Positions 43,161-53,155 of a stretch of DNA of 64,000 nt are shown piece after piece (the stretch's first letter is position 1; each line of letters starts with the position of its first letter). Source of the DNA: Hyphomicrobium_A sp963745205 (lineage in GTDB: Bacteria > Pseudomonadota > Alphaproteobacteria > Rhizobiales > Hyphomicrobiaceae); the NCBI GenBank assembly GCA_963745205.1, contig CAVUWX010000016.1, positions 62,001 to 126,000 of the forward strand. The letters run 5' to 3'. The notes under the pieces are model-generated. The model was not told where the DNA came from. It made no database searches and saw nothing but the letters and a program-made list of their open reading frames with translations. A program made the position numbers and the translations under genes.

Positions 43161-45713
43161 TCACCACAGGCCGCCGCGACCGGCGCCGAAGGTGGGCGGG
43201 CGCTGTCGTTGCGGCTCGCCGTAGGCGTCATCCGCCGGCGGTGGTGCGCCTTCGTCCCCCGACCCCGTGAAGCCGATCACGGAATAGGCGTCGTCGGGCT
43301 CCTCGCCCGGCTTGAACGCTTCCATGATGCTGGTCGGGTCGTCGGCCGAGGCGCGCAGGCCCGTGCGCAGGTTGACGCGCACGAGCTTGAGACCCGGCGG
43401 AACGCGGAACGGCGCCGGTGGCGTGTCGGCGAGCGCCTGCTGCATGAAGGCGCCGAAGATCGGCGCGGCGACCTTGCCGCCGGTCTGGAACTTGCCCATT
43501 GGCGTTGGCGTGTCGTAGCCCACGAATACACCCACCACGAGATCGGGCGAGTAGCCGATGAACCAGGCGTCCTTCTCCTCGTTCGTGGTGCCGGTCTTGC
43601 CGGCGAGCGGACGCCCAACCGATTTCAGCACGGTCGCGGTGCCGCGCTGGATCACGCCCTCGAGGATCGAGGTCATCTGGTAGGCCGTGTGCGGGTCGAT
43701 GATCTGCGGCCGATCGTCGGGGATGTCGGGCTCCTCCTGGTTCTGCCAGGAGTCTGCCTTGCAGCTCTCGCAGACGCGCTGGTCGTGGCGCCAGACCGTG
43801 TGGCCCCAGCGGTCCTGGATGCGGTCGATCAAGGTCGCGTGCACGAGGCGTCCGCCGTTGGCGAGCATGCAGTAGCCGGTCGCGAGCCGCATCAGCGTCG
43901 TCTCGCCGGCGCCGAGCGACATCGACAGCACCGGCAGCAGATCATCGTAGATGCCGAAGCGCTTGGCATAGTCGATGATGATGGGCATGCCTAGATCCTG
44001 CGCCAGCCGCACCGTCATCTGGTTGCGCGAGTGCTCGACGCCGAAGCGCAAGGTCGACGGTCCGGCGGAATTCTCCTTCTCGTAGTTCTCCGGCTTCCAG
44101 ATATCCTGGTTCGGCCCCTGCTCGATCTCGATCGGTGCGTCGAGCACGATCGACGTCGGCTTGTAGCCATTGTCGATCGCCGCCGAGTAGACGAACGGCT
44201 TGAACGAGGAGCCGGGCTGACGCTTGGCCTGGATGGCACGGTCGAACTCGCTCATGGCGAAGGAGAAGCCGCCGACGTCGGCGAAGACGCGGCCGGTGTG
44301 CGGGTCGAGTGCGACGATGGCGCCGCCGACCTCGGGGATTTGCATCAGCGACCAGGTGCCGCCGAGATCCTTGGTATCCTTGGGCGCGACGTAGATCACG
44401 TCGCCGAGTGACAGCACGTCGCTGACCGTCTTGAGTGGGCCTTTCTTGGCCGCGGACTTCGCCCACTTCACCTCGTCGAAGCCGATTTCGACCGCCTCGC
44501 GTTTGTCGACGAGGGTGCCGTCCTGCTGCTTCTCGGGCCGCAGGCCGACGGTGGCTTTCGTCGGCTCGAGCTTCAGCACGATGCCGAGCCGCCACGGCTG
44601 GATGTCGCCGGGGCTCTCGACTTTCCCGAGCGCCGCGCCCCAATCGCCGGTGATGTCGATCTTCGCAACGGGCCCGCGCCAACCCTTCTGGCGATCGAAG
44701 TCGACGAGCCCGTCGATCAGCACGCGGCGCGCGATCTGCTGCAGCTTGGGATCGAGCGTGGTGCGGACCGACAGGCCGCCGCTGTAGAGCTTGTCCTCGC
44801 CGTAGGTCGTCAGCAGCGTGCGCCGCACCTCCTCGGCGAAATACTCGGCGGCGAAGATGTGCGCGCCGTTCGGGCGAATATTGATGCCGAGCAGCTTCTT
44901 CTTGGCGGCTTCGGCCTCCGCGGCCGTGATGTACCCGTTCTCCTGCATCTGCCCGATGATCCAGTTGCGGCGCGCGATCGCTGCCTTGGTCTGGCGGAAC
45001 GGGTGGTAGTTGTTGGGACCCTTCGGGAGCGCGGCCAGGTAGGCGGCTTCCTCGATGGTGAGATCCTGCAGCTCCTTGTTGAAGTAGCTCATGCCGGCCG
45101 CGGCGACGCCGTAGGCGCCCATGCCGAGATAGATCTCGTTCAGGTAGAGCTCGAGGATGCGGTCCTTCGAGTAGGCGCGCTCGATGCGGATGGCGAGGAT
45201 CGCCTCCTTGACCTTGCGCTCGATCGTGCGGTCGCTGCTCAACAGGAAGTTCTTCGCCACCTGCTGCGTGATGGTCGAGGCGCCCTCGGTGCGGCGCGCG
45301 CGGCCTTCGAATTTCAACTCGGCCGCCTTGAAGACGGCGCGCGCGATGCCCTGGAAGTCGACGCCGCCGTGCTCGTAGAAGCGGCGGTCCTCAGCCGACA
45401 GGAAAGCGGCGATCACGCGCTTGGGGATCGTGTTGATCGGCACGAAGATGCGCCGCTCGCGCGCGTACTCCGAGATGAGCGCTCCGTCCTGCGCGTGGAT
45501 GCGCGTCATCACCGGCGGTTCGTACTTGGCGAGGCTCTCGTAGCCGGGAAGGTCCTTCGACACCTTCCACAAGAGGAAGCCGGCAGCGGCGGAGGCGGCG
45601 AGGAAGCCAACGACCAATGCCCCAAACCCGAAGCCCAGGAAGCTCAAGAGAAGGCTCCGGCGCCGCCTGCGCTTGCGCGTGGGCGGTTGGGGCGGATGGT
45701 TGGGGTCGTGCAT
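43161..45713 (-). CDS. mrcA: Penicillin-binding protein 1A
   Basis: An 850-residue bifunctional peptidoglycan synthase. A basic cytoplasmic tail (TRKRRRRRSLL) and one membrane helix precede the GT51 transglycosylase domain, with the catalytic Glu in AFLSAEDRRFYEHGGVDFQG and EGASTITQQVAKN. After an OB-like segment comes the transpeptidase: SxxK in RQPGSSFKPFVYSAA, SxN in EHSRNQMTVRLAQ, and KTG in LAGKTGTTNEEKDAWFIGYS. A Pro/Arg tail closes it. It is downstream of amiC and upstream of prfB on the same strand, as often in Rhizobiales. Confidence 0.97.
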   Translation of the reverse strand: MHDPNHPPQPPTRKRRRRRSLLLSFLGFGFGALVVGFLAASAAAGFLLWKVSKDLPGYESLAKYEPPVMTRIHAQDGALISEYARERRIFVPINTIPKRVIAAFLSAEDRRFYEHGGVDFQGIARAVFKAAELKFEGRARRTEGASTITQQVAKNFLLSSDRTIERKVKEAILAIRIERAYSKDRILELYLNEIYLGMGAYGVAAAGMSYFNKELQDLTIEEAAYLAALPKGPNNYHPFRQTKAAIARRNWIIGQMQENGYITAAEAEAAKKKLLGINIRPNGAHIFAAEYFAEEVRRTLLTTYGEDKLYSGGLSVRTTLDPKLQQIARRVLIDGLVDFDRQKGWRGPVAKIDITGDWGAALGKVESPGDIQPWRLGIVLKLEPTKATVGLRPEKQQDGTLVDKREAVEIGFDEVKWAKSAAKKGPLKTVSDVLSLGDVIYVAPKDTKDLGGTWSLMQIPEVGGAIVALDPHTGRVFADVGGFSFAMSEFDRAIQAKRQPGSSFKPFVYSAAIDNGYKPTSIVLDAPIEIEQGPNQDIWKPENYEKENSAGPSTLRFGVEHSRNQMTVRLAQDLGMPIIIDYAKRFGIYDDLLPVLSMSLGAGETTLMRLATGYCMLANGGRLVHATLIDRIQDRWGHTVWRHDQRVCESCKADSWQNQEEPDIPDDRPQIIDPHTAYQMTSILEGVIQRGTATVLKSVGRPLAGKTGTTNEEKDAWFIGYSPDLVVGVFVGYDTPTPMGKFQTGGKVAAPIFGAFMQQALADTPPAPFRVPPGLKLVRVNLRTGLRASADDPTSIMEAFKPGEEPDDAYSVIGFTGSGDEGAPPPADDAYGEPQRQRPPTFGAGRGGLW

Positions 45714-45876
45714 CAGCCTCTAATTCCGTTCATCGGGCACGTGTTTGGGCATTTCCGGACGGGCTTCGCAATGCAAAAAGCCACCCCCGTGACGCGGTGC
45801 ACCTTAACACGGATTATGGCATCAAATCGTCGCTCGCCAGGGTTTAGATAACGTTTCGTGGCGCTAAGCCGCACGC

Positions 45877-47220
45877 TCACCGCGACCCTGTGGTCCTTTT
45901 GCCGAAATAAGCGTCAACGGCGGTCGAGATCGAGGTCGCAACCCGCTCCTGCCACGCGGGAGAGTTGAGCAGCTTCTCATCCTCGGCATGGCTCATGTAG
46001 CCAAGCTCGATGAGCACCGACGGCGTGTCGGCCTGGCGCAGCACCTTGAACGCCGCCGACCGATGGGGATCGCGCGAAAGCGACACTGTCTTCGTCATCT
46101 TCTTCACCAGCGTGTTGGAGAAGTCGGCCGAGAAATTGGCGGTCTCGCGCTTGAGCAAATCGATCAATATGCTGCGCACCTGCCCATGCTCCTCGAATTT
46201 CGCGGTGGCGAGCCCGGCAATGGCGTCGGACGCGTTCTCCTTCTCGGCCATGAGGCGGGCTTCCTCGTCGGAGGCGCGCTCCGACAGCGTGTAAACGGTT
46301 GCCCCGCGTACGGTGTCGGCGTTCTGGGCGATGGAATCGGCATGCAGCGAGATGAAGAGATCGGCCGCGAGCGTTTTGGAGCGCTTGAGACGCTCGTCGA
46401 GCGAGATGAACACGTCCCGCGTGCGCGTCATGTAGACATCGTAGCGGCCTCCCTGCGACAGGCGGTCCTTGAGCTTCTGCGCCACGGCGAGCACAACCGT
46501 CTTCTCCGGGAGGCCGTCGGCGCTCATGGCGCCGGGGTCGATGCCGCCGTGACCGGGGTCGACGAGGATGACGGGCTTGGCTCGGTCTTTCGGCTTCTCG
46601 CTGCGCTCCTCGTAGATCTCGGGCTTCAACTGCGGCGCCTGCGCTGTGCGCTCCCCGCCGGTGCCGCCGCCAAACGCCGCGGGTGTCGTCGCCGTGAGCT
46701 CGACCGAAAGCCGGACCGCCCGGTCCTTGCCGGGGATCATGCCGGCCTTGGCGATCAGCACCGGTTGCCTCGCATCGAGGACGATGCGCGCCTTGCCCTC
46801 GGCCAGCAGTCCATAGCGGAAAGCCGAGATGAGGCCCTTGCCGTCCTGGCCCGTCCCCTTCGGCAGGCGGAACACGACGTCGGGCAGGTCGATGACGACG
46901 CGGTAGGGATCGGCCAGCGTGAACACTTCGGCCTGTACGCCAGAGGAGAGGTCGAGGAGGAACGTCGTCGCCGCCTCGTTGCCGGCGAGCTCCGCTCGGG
47001 TTGCGCTGACGGCGCCGATCTTCTCGGGCTTCTGCGCTTCCGCGCGGGCCGCGCGCTTCTCGACGATGGTCGTCGCCGGAGACGGGGGCACGTTCTGCGC
47101 GACGGCCGAAGGGTTTGCGCCCTTGGACTTGGTTTCTACCGCGGAGGCCGACTGAGGGCCAAAGACCGCCGGCAGGCCCAATACGGCCGCCACGATCCAC
47201 GCTCGTCCCCTCCTCGGCAT
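45877..47220 (-). CDS. amiC: N-acetylmuramoyl-L-alanine amidase (AmiC-like)
   Basis: A 447-residue exported amidase that splits septal peptidoglycan. Signal peptide at the start (MPRRGRAWIVAAVLGLPAVF), then an AMIN domain (about 85-190; FLLDLSSGVQAEVFTLADPY and RYGLLAEGKARIVLDARQPV) and an Amidase_3 catalytic domain with zinc ligands in VILVDPGHGGIDPGAM, LFISLHADS and the Glu near SVLIELGYMSHAED. ATG 47220 is chosen; the ATG at 47259 would delay the signal. It precedes PBP1A. Confidence 0.93.
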   Translation of the reverse strand: MPRRGRAWIVAAVLGLPAVFGPQSASAVETKSKGANPSAVAQNVPPSPATTIVEKRAARAEAQKPEKIGAVSATRAELAGNEAATTFLLDLSSGVQAEVFTLADPYRVVIDLPDVVFRLPKGTGQDGKGLISAFRYGLLAEGKARIVLDARQPVLIAKAGMIPGKDRAVRLSVELTATTPAAFGGGTGGERTAQAPQLKPEIYEERSEKPKDRAKPVILVDPGHGGIDPGAMSADGLPEKTVVLAVAQKLKDRLSQGGRYDVYMTRTRDVFISLDERLKRSKTLAADLFISLHADSIAQNADTVRGATVYTLSERASDEEARLMAEKENASDAIAGLATAKFEEHGQVRSILIDLLKRETANFSADFSNTLVKKMTKTVSLSRDPHRSAAFKVLRQADTPSVLIELGYMSHAEDEKLLNSPAWQERVATSISTAVDAYFGKRTTGSR

Positions 47221-48029
47221 GAGTTGCCGATGCCCCCTTCGCCCGCTCGCCGCCGCCACAATTGCCGTTGGCGAATTTAACGGTTTCTTGGCCTCATTAC
47301 CTTCAAATTGCCCCTAAATTACTGTCTGATAGCAAAGTGTTGGCCGGTCGGTCGGGTGCGTAGGGCCTTATATCACGCTTGCCAGCCTACCGGCGAACCC
47401 GTAGTTATCTGATTTGACGCTGCTGATGCCCCTTCGGCGGGATTAAGTGTGCGCCGCGCCAAGCCCAGGTTGTGAGGCTTAAGCCCCCTCCCCGCAAAGC
47501 GCCGGATCGCCGCTCCCATGCCGGATCAGGGCCCCTGCAGATCGAAGAATAAGCGGTCGTCGTGTGCTGTCTCGCTGCGATCTCATTGAAGATCCAAGCT
47601 TTTGGCCCGGCTGCCGTTGAAACTCTGGCACTCAGAGGTAGCCGCGCTCCCTAATCTTACGCCCAGGAAAGGAAGGCATGCTGAGCGAGGGTGCTATCCC
47701 CGACGCTCACGCCAGGTGAGGAGCAAACAGCCCGGGTCCCGTGTCTTCGGCCGCGCGCTCGGGAGAACTTGAAAGTCGTTGCGAATGAACACCTTGAGCA
47801 CGACCAGCTTGAATGCCCCTGCGCGCGATCAACAGCGCCGCGGAGTTCGCCCGGCCGTTTCCGGGACCAGGCAGGCACGTGCTGCAGCCACCACCCCAAA
47901 CATACCGTTTTCACATCAAACAAAAACGCGCGCCCGAGACCGGCGCCTCGCCCGCCAAGGTCAAATCCGGTTCGGATTTGCGACCCTGAGCGGCAGCCCG
48001 CACCGCCGGCGCGCTAAGGATCGGCAAAC
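47221..48029. other. Long non-coding leader region of RNase E
   Basis: 809 bases between divergent amiC and rne. ORFs inside lack any domain, signal or ribosome site. A TTAACGG and AT-rich stretch at 47275-47330 could hold the divergent promoters. The remainder (about 47400-48029) would be a long 5' leader of the rne mRNA, comparable to the E. coli rne leader that RNase E itself cleaves for autoregulation. No clear riboswitch motif is seen. Confidence 0.5.
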
Positions 48030-50897
48030 ATGTCCACCAACAAGATGCTTATCGACGCCACGCATCCGGAGGAAACCCGGGTCGTGGTCCTGCGCGGCGG
48101 CCGGGTAGAGGAGTTCGACTTCAAGTCCGCCGCCCGCAAATTGCTGCGCGGCAATATCTACCTCGCCAAGGTGACGCGCGTTGAGCCGTCGCTGCAGGCC
48201 GCCTTCGTCGAGTATGGCGGCAACCGCCACGGCTTTTTGGCCTTCAACGAAATCCACCCCGACTACTACCAGATCCCGGTCGCGGATCGCCAAGCCCTCA
48301 TTGAGGAGGAGGCGGCAGCCGAAGCCGAGGAGGAAGCGGCCGTCGACGCGCACGCGGAAGCGGTGGCAGCACGGCGCGGGCACCACCCCCAAGACGACAA
48401 TCGATCCGAGGACGACGAGAGCGGCGAAGAATACACGAGCGAGACGGTTGAGCCAATCGAGCCCGACGCGCACGAGCATGCCGAGCACGAAGAGAGCGAG
48501 GGCGCGGACGAGGGCCACCGCACGATCGAAGCTGCGGTGCCCGAGGACGACCGCATCTCGGAGCAGGCACCGACCGAGCAAGGATTGGCGGCCAACGAGA
48601 ACTCGGAAGGCGCTGACGGCGCAGGCACCGACGACAGGCCGCAGCATGCGTCCGGCGAAGCCGGCGGCGGCGAAGGCGGGGGGGTGCAGGAGATCGAGGC
48701 CACCCCGGCTCCGAACGAGGTTGAACGTGTCGAGCAGGTTGGCTCGGGCGAGGATGCGATGGAGGAGCTGCGGGTGCGCCCGCGGCGGCGGCAGCGCAGC
48801 TACAAGATCCAGGAGGTCATCAAGCGGCGCCAGGTGATCCTGGTGCAGGTCGTGAAGGAGGAGCGCGGCAACAAGGGTGCGGCTCTGACGACCTACCTTT
48901 CGCTCGCCGGCCGCTACACGGTCTTGATGCCCAACACCGCGCGCGGCGGCGGCATCTCCCGCAAGATCACCAACCCGCAGGACCGCAAGCGCCTGAAGGC
49001 CATCGCCGCCGAGCTCGAGGTGCCGGAGGGCATGGGGCTCATCATCCGCACGGCGGGGGCGGCGCGCACCAAGCAGGAGATCAAGCGCGACTTCGAGTAT
49101 CTGTTGCGGCTGTGGGAAAGCGTGCGCGATCTGACCCTGCGCAGCCAGGCGCCGAGCCTCGTCTACGAGGAAGGCAACCTCATCAAGCGCTCGATTCGCG
49201 ACCTCTATAACAAGGACATCGACGAGGTCATCGTCGCTGGCGGCGAAGCGCACCGCGAAGCGAAAGACTTCATGCGCATGCTCATGCCGAGCCACGCCAA
49301 GAACGTGACCCTCTACGCCGAGCCCGAGCCGCTGTTCACGCGCTTCCAGATCGAGCGCCAGCTCAACGCCATGTTCAGCCCCTACGTGACGCTGCGCTCG
49401 GGCGGCTACCTCGTGATCAACCAGACGGAAGCGCTCGTCGCCATCGACGTCAACTCCGGCAAGGCGACGCGCGAGTTCTCGATCGAGGAGACGGCGCTGC
49501 ACACCAACGCGGAGGCGGCCGACGAGATCGCCCGCCAGTTGAAGCTGCGCGACCTAGCCGGCCTCATCGTCGTCGACTTCATCGACATGGAGGAGAAGCG
49601 CAACAACAGGAATGTCGAGCGGCGCCTCAAGGAGGCCTTGCGCTTCGACCGCGCGCGTATCCAGGTCGGCCGCATCAGCCACTTCGGCCTCTTGGAAATG
49701 TCGCGCCAGCGCCTGCGCACCGGTGTGCTCGAAGGTTCGACCTCGCAGTGCGCCCACTGCCAGGGCACCGGCATCATCCGTTCCACCGAATCGGTGGCGC
49801 TTGCCGTGCTGCGCGGGCTGGAGGACGCGATCACAGCCGGCGCGCGCACGCCGCTCGTTGCCACGACCACGCCGTCGGTGGCGCTCTACATCCTCAACAA
49901 CAAGCGCGCCTTCATCAACGACATGGAGACCCGGCACGGGCTCCCCATCAGCGTCACGGGCAGCGACAAGCTAGCCGGCGCCAACTTCACCATCGAGAAG
50001 GGCGCCGCTCCTGCGCTGCCGCAGCGCCGCGCCGAGCGCAGCGCGGTCAACATGGAGTGGGGCTTCGAGGACGAAGCGGAAGCAAACGAGGCCGACGGCA
50101 ACGAGCCACCGGCGCGTGCAGCCACCTCGGTGGAGGAGGTCGGCGAAGAGGATCGTGGCGAGCGCGGAGAACGTGGCGGCTCCGACGAGCCGCGCCGTCG
50201 TGGCCGCGGGCGCCGTCGTCGCGGCGGTGGCAGTGGCGCCGGCGGGCGGCGCGACGAGCGCCGCGAAGGCCCGGGCGGCGGTGGCGAATTGCGCGCGGGC
50301 GGCGAGCAGCCGTATGATTCAGACGATGCTCCCGAGCGCGGCGAGCGCGCGGAAGCCTCCGAGAAGGGCGCGGCCGCGGCCGAGGGCGAACAGCCACCGC
50401 GCGGCGAGGAGCGCAGCGGCCAGCGCAGCCGCAGGCGCGGTCGCCGCGGCGGCCGGCGCGGGCGCGATCGGCAGCCGCGCAACGGCGGCGGCAACGGCCG
50501 CGATGGCGCGCGCGAGCACGACGGCGAGACCTACGCGCGCTCGGGTGGCGACCAGCCGCTCGAGAGCGAGATACCGGTCGAGCGCAGCGCCTCCCAACCG
50601 GAGGCGCACGCGCGGGCCGAGCGGCCGCAGGAACGTTCGCCCGAGCGCCCGCGTCCGGCGCCTGAGGCCGAGCCGAGCCGGCCCACATCCCGCCATGTCG
50701 AGCCATCGGAGGCAACGACCGGCGAGGCGGCCGCGGACAAGCGCACGCGCCATCGCGGCGGCTCGAGCGAGCCGCGGCTCGAGCGTATCGTCGTGGGGCA
50801 AGCCAAGAACGACGACGCGGGAACAGGCGCAGCGCCGGCGGAATCGTCGGCGCCGGTGCGCAAGGGCTGGTGGCAACGCCGTCTCGGCGGCGAGTGA
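48030..50897 (+). CDS. rne: Ribonuclease E
   Basis: A 955-residue endoribonuclease, scaffold of the RNA degradosome. The S1 domain starts at about residue 35 (GNIYLAKVTRVEPSLQAAFV) and is split by a long acidic insert (about residues 88-245). The catalytic core has LVAIDVNSGKATRE and LIVVDFIDMEEKRNNRNVER with the metal-binding Asp pair, and the Zn-link is CAHCQGTG (Cys 574 and 577). The C-terminal third is Arg/Gly/Glu-rich, disordered, with RRGRGRRRRGGGSGAGGRRD, and ends PVRKGWWQRRLGGE. The basic tail binds RNA and partner proteins. Confidence 0.97.
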   Translation: MSTNKMLIDATHPEETRVVVLRGGRVEEFDFKSAARKLLRGNIYLAKVTRVEPSLQAAFVEYGGNRHGFLAFNEIHPDYYQIPVADRQALIEEEAAAEAEEEAAVDAHAEAVAARRGHHPQDDNRSEDDESGEEYTSETVEPIEPDAHEHAEHEESEGADEGHRTIEAAVPEDDRISEQAPTEQGLAANENSEGADGAGTDDRPQHASGEAGGGEGGGVQEIEATPAPNEVERVEQVGSGEDAMEELRVRPRRRQRSYKIQEVIKRRQVILVQVVKEERGNKGAALTTYLSLAGRYTVLMPNTARGGGISRKITNPQDRKRLKAIAAELEVPEGMGLIIRTAGAARTKQEIKRDFEYLLRLWESVRDLTLRSQAPSLVYEEGNLIKRSIRDLYNKDIDEVIVAGGEAHREAKDFMRMLMPSHAKNVTLYAEPEPLFTRFQIERQLNAMFSPYVTLRSGGYLVINQTEALVAIDVNSGKATREFSIEETALHTNAEAADEIARQLKLRDLAGLIVVDFIDMEEKRNNRNVERRLKEALRFDRARIQVGRISHFGLLEMSRQRLRTGVLEGSTSQCAHCQGTGIIRSTESVALAVLRGLEDAITAGARTPLVATTTPSVALYILNNKRAFINDMETRHGLPISVTGSDKLAGANFTIEKGAAPALPQRRAERSAVNMEWGFEDEAEANEADGNEPPARAATSVEEVGEEDRGERGERGGSDEPRRRGRGRRRRGGGSGAGGRRDERREGPGGGGELRAGGEQPYDSDDAPERGERAEASEKGAAAAEGEQPPRGEERSGQRSRRRGRRGGRRGRDRQPRNGGGNGRDGAREHDGETYARSGGDQPLESEIPVERSASQPEAHARAERPQERSPERPRPAPEAEPSRPTSRHVEPSEATTGEAAADKRTRHRGGSSEPRLERIVVGQAKNDDAGTGAAPAESSAPVRKGWWQRRLGGE

Positions 50898-50926
50898 TTT
50901 TGCCTTATCCGTCCATCGCGACAGAA

Positions 50927-50951
50927 AGGGCCGGAGCATCGCTCCGGCCCT
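50927..50951. terminator. Terminator hairpin between rne and the LTXXQ gene
   Basis: AGGGCCGGAGC (50927-50937), loop ATC, GCTCCGGCCCT (50941-50951): an 11-base perfect stem. On the minus strand TTTCTGT follows, so it better ends the gene at 50993-51580, and may also end rne. Confidence 0.7.
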
Positions 50952-50992
50952 CATTCGTCGGCGGCTCGTGTCGACGAAGTAAACTCAGTCGC

Positions 50993-51580
50993 TCAATGCC
51001 AGTCGTGCCCGTCGCGGCCGCCGTGGCCGCCCATGGCCCAGCGATGCCCGAAATGGCCGCGCCTGTCCTGGCCGAAGTGGCCCAGCACCTGCGAGGCGAC
51101 CGCCTTCTGCTCGTCCGACAATGAGGCATAGAACGGCTTCAGGACCTCGGCGTACTCCTTGGCCTTCTGCGCCCGCTCGGTCATCTTGGCGGCGACCTCG
51201 GTCAGGCGCTGGCTGCGCTTCTCGATGCGGTCGGGCAGCGCGACTTGCTCGTGTTCGTGCTTGCCCTTTTCGGCGCGGTGCTCTTCACGCTTGGCCTGCC
51301 ACGCCTCGCGCGCTTTGCGGCGATCGGCGAAGCCGGCGCGGATCTTCTCCTCGACGGGGGCAAACAGCTTCTCCTGCTCGGGCGACAGCTTGAGCGCAGC
51401 CTTGGCCATGGCGATGCGGCCATCCTCGAGCCGCGCCAGCGTCTCGGGCGACGGCCCGCGCTTCACTTCGCTCTGCTCGGACTTTGCCTGGTCGCCCTGC
51501 TCGGTTTCCGCCAGAACGATCGTGGCCGGGACGGTCGCGGCCAGGAGCGTGATGGCAAGGGCACGTGACAACTTCTTCAT
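50993..51580 (-). CDS. LTXXQ-motif (Spy/CpxP-like) periplasmic protein
   Basis: A 195-residue exported protein. The start at 51580 has AGGAGA upstream and opens a signal (MKKLSRALAITLLAATVPAT). The mature part is helical and charged: LEDGRIAMAKAALKLSPEQE and LKPFYASLSDEQKAVASQVL carry two LTxxQ-type motifs (LSPEQ, LSDEQ), as in the Spy/CpxP family, which are ATP-independent periplasmic chaperones or metal-stress proteins. The tail is rich in His and Gly (GHFGHRWAMGGHGGRDGHDW), a likely metal-binding end. Convergent with rne. Confidence 0.88.
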   Translation of the reverse strand: MKKLSRALAITLLAATVPATIVLAETEQGDQAKSEQSEVKRGPSPETLARLEDGRIAMAKAALKLSPEQEKLFAPVEEKIRAGFADRRKAREAWQAKREEHRAEKGKHEHEQVALPDRIEKRSQRLTEVAAKMTERAQKAKEYAEVLKPFYASLSDEQKAVASQVLGHFGQDRRGHFGHRWAMGGHGGRDGHDWH

Positions 51581-51709
51581 GATTGTCTCCTGATTAACTC
51601 TATGCAGCCGCGGGGGAATTGCGACGCTGCTGGTGGGAGAACGCATGCGGCCCCAGCGATCCGTCGGGGCGGCGTCACCAAACGGTGTTTTCGAGCAGGA
51701 TGGTGCCCC

Positions 51710-52924
51710 TCAAGCCTGCCGGCGCAATCCCGACCACGCCTTCAGGCGGCGCGCCGCTTCGGCCATGTCGGCCGTGGTGCCGGCGTAGCAGAAGCGCAGA
51801 TAGCGGTGGCCGCGCTCGCTATCGAAATCAACGCCCGGGGTCGCCGCGACGCCCGCCTCCTCCAGCATCGCTTTGGCAAATGCGGTGGCGTCGTTGGTCA
51901 TGTGGCTCACGTCGCAATAAAGGTAGAAGGCGCCATCGGGCGGCGCGAATTGGGTGAACCCGGCTTGCGGCAGCGCGTCGAGCAGGAAGGCGCGGTTATC
52001 GGCATAGACGCGGCGGTTCGCCTCGAGCTCGTCCATGCCGTCGAAGGCACCCAGCGCCGCGGCCTGCGCGATCGCGGGCGGCGCGATGTAGAGGTTCTGC
52101 GCGAGCCGCTCGACCGCGCGCACGAGCCGCCGCGGAACAACCATCCAGCCGATGCGCCACCCGGTCATCGAGAAGTATTTCGAGAAGCTGTTGACCACGA
52201 TCGCGTCGGCGCTGTAGGCGAGTGCGGTCTCGGCGCGGGCGCCATACGTGAGGCCGTGATAGATCTCGTCCGAGATGAGCTGCACGCCGCGCTCGGTGCA
52301 TATCTGCGCAAGCTCCGCGAGCTTCTGCGGCGCGATCACCGAACCGGTCGGATTGGCCGGGCTCGCGATCAGCAAGCCCTTGATGCCGTCGTGGCTGCAC
52401 GCCTGCCTCACGTCCTCTACCGTCGGCATCCAGCCGCCGGCAGGTCCCGTTTCGATCAGCACTGGCGTCTGGCCGAGGGCGTGCAGGATGTGGCGGTAGC
52501 AGGGATAGCCGGGCGACGGCAGCGCGACTGCGTCGTGGGCATCGAACACGGAGAGGAACGCCAGCACGAAGGCGGCGGACGACCCTGTCGTCACCACCAC
52601 GCGCTCGGGCGCGACGTCGAGCCCGTACCACTCGCGGTAAAGCTTAGCGATGCGCGTACGCAGCCCCTCCTCGCCCAGCGCCATGGTATAGCCGAGCGTC
52701 GAGCTCTCGAGCGCGCGCATGGCTGCGAGCCGTGCCGCCTGCGGCGCCGGCGTCCCCGGCTGGCCGACTTCCATGTGGATTATGCTGTGCCCGGCGGCCT
52801 CCTGCGCCTGCGCGGCGCGCATCACATCCATGACGATGAAGCTCGGAATATTGCCGCGTGCGGATCCCGCACCGAGCAAGGACGCCGCACCGCCAAGCCG
52901 CTCCGATTTTTCCCGCTCAGCCAT
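51710..52924 (-). CDS. Class I/II pyridoxal-phosphate aminotransferase
   Basis: A 404-residue fold-type I PLP enzyme, AspC-like. Motifs: MEVGQPGTPAPQAARLAAMR, VTTGSSAAFVLAFLSVFDA, SPANPTGSVI, LISDEIYHGLTYG, the PLP lysine in VNSFSKYFSMTGWRIGWMV, and a C-terminal RYLRFCYAG with the substrate-carboxylate Arg. Aspartate, alanine or aromatic amino acids are possible substrates. The same strand has no partner. The gene is divergent from the M48 protease gene at 53156; the neighbourhood with M48, DsbA and aroQ is commonly conserved. Confidence 0.93.
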   Translation of the reverse strand: MAEREKSERLGGAASLLGAGSARGNIPSFIVMDVMRAAQAQEAAGHSIIHMEVGQPGTPAPQAARLAAMRALESSTLGYTMALGEEGLRTRIAKLYREWYGLDVAPERVVVTTGSSAAFVLAFLSVFDAHDAVALPSPGYPCYRHILHALGQTPVLIETGPAGGWMPTVEDVRQACSHDGIKGLLIASPANPTGSVIAPQKLAELAQICTERGVQLISDEIYHGLTYGARAETALAYSADAIVVNSFSKYFSMTGWRIGWMVVPRRLVRAVERLAQNLYIAPPAIAQAAALGAFDGMDELEANRRVYADNRAFLLDALPQAGFTQFAPPDGAFYLYCDVSHMTNDATAFAKAMLEEAGVAATPGVDFDSERGHRYLRFCYAGTTADMAEAARRLKAWSGLRRQA

Positions 52925-53155
52925 ATGGTCCCGTGTGCCTCAATTCACGCGCTTTCGCGACGCTTCGCGCGGGCGTCTCCGCCGCATTCTCGCCCGCGGA
53001 CGATGCTACCGAACGCCCAAACGAATGGCGTATTTCGCGCATTCCTTTTTGGCGTGTTGCCGCGGCGTGGGGTTGCGTTGACGAGGTTTGTATCCCCAAC
53101 TAGGGTCCGATCACAGCGTCAAAAACCTAGCTCCGGGCCAGGTCCGTTGCAGATG

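Noticed and set aside
43065..43231. Upstream extension of the prfB main frame
   Set aside because: The true start is ATG 43064 in the other frame, joined by the programmed frameshift.
47691..48017. 108-residue frame in the rne leader
   Set aside because: Pro/Arg-biased, no domain, ends next to the rne start; more likely untranslated leader.
47961..49502. 513-residue minus-strand frame over RNase E
   Set aside because: Shadow of the rne catalytic region with no ribosome site or domain.
51602..53155. An open plus-strand frame of 517 codons in phase with the M48 protease, giving an apparent 987-residue protein
   Set aside because: The upstream part is antisense to the aminotransferase, has no domain, and the signal peptide and family similarity begin at 53156. 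GC-rich codon use leaves antisense frames open.
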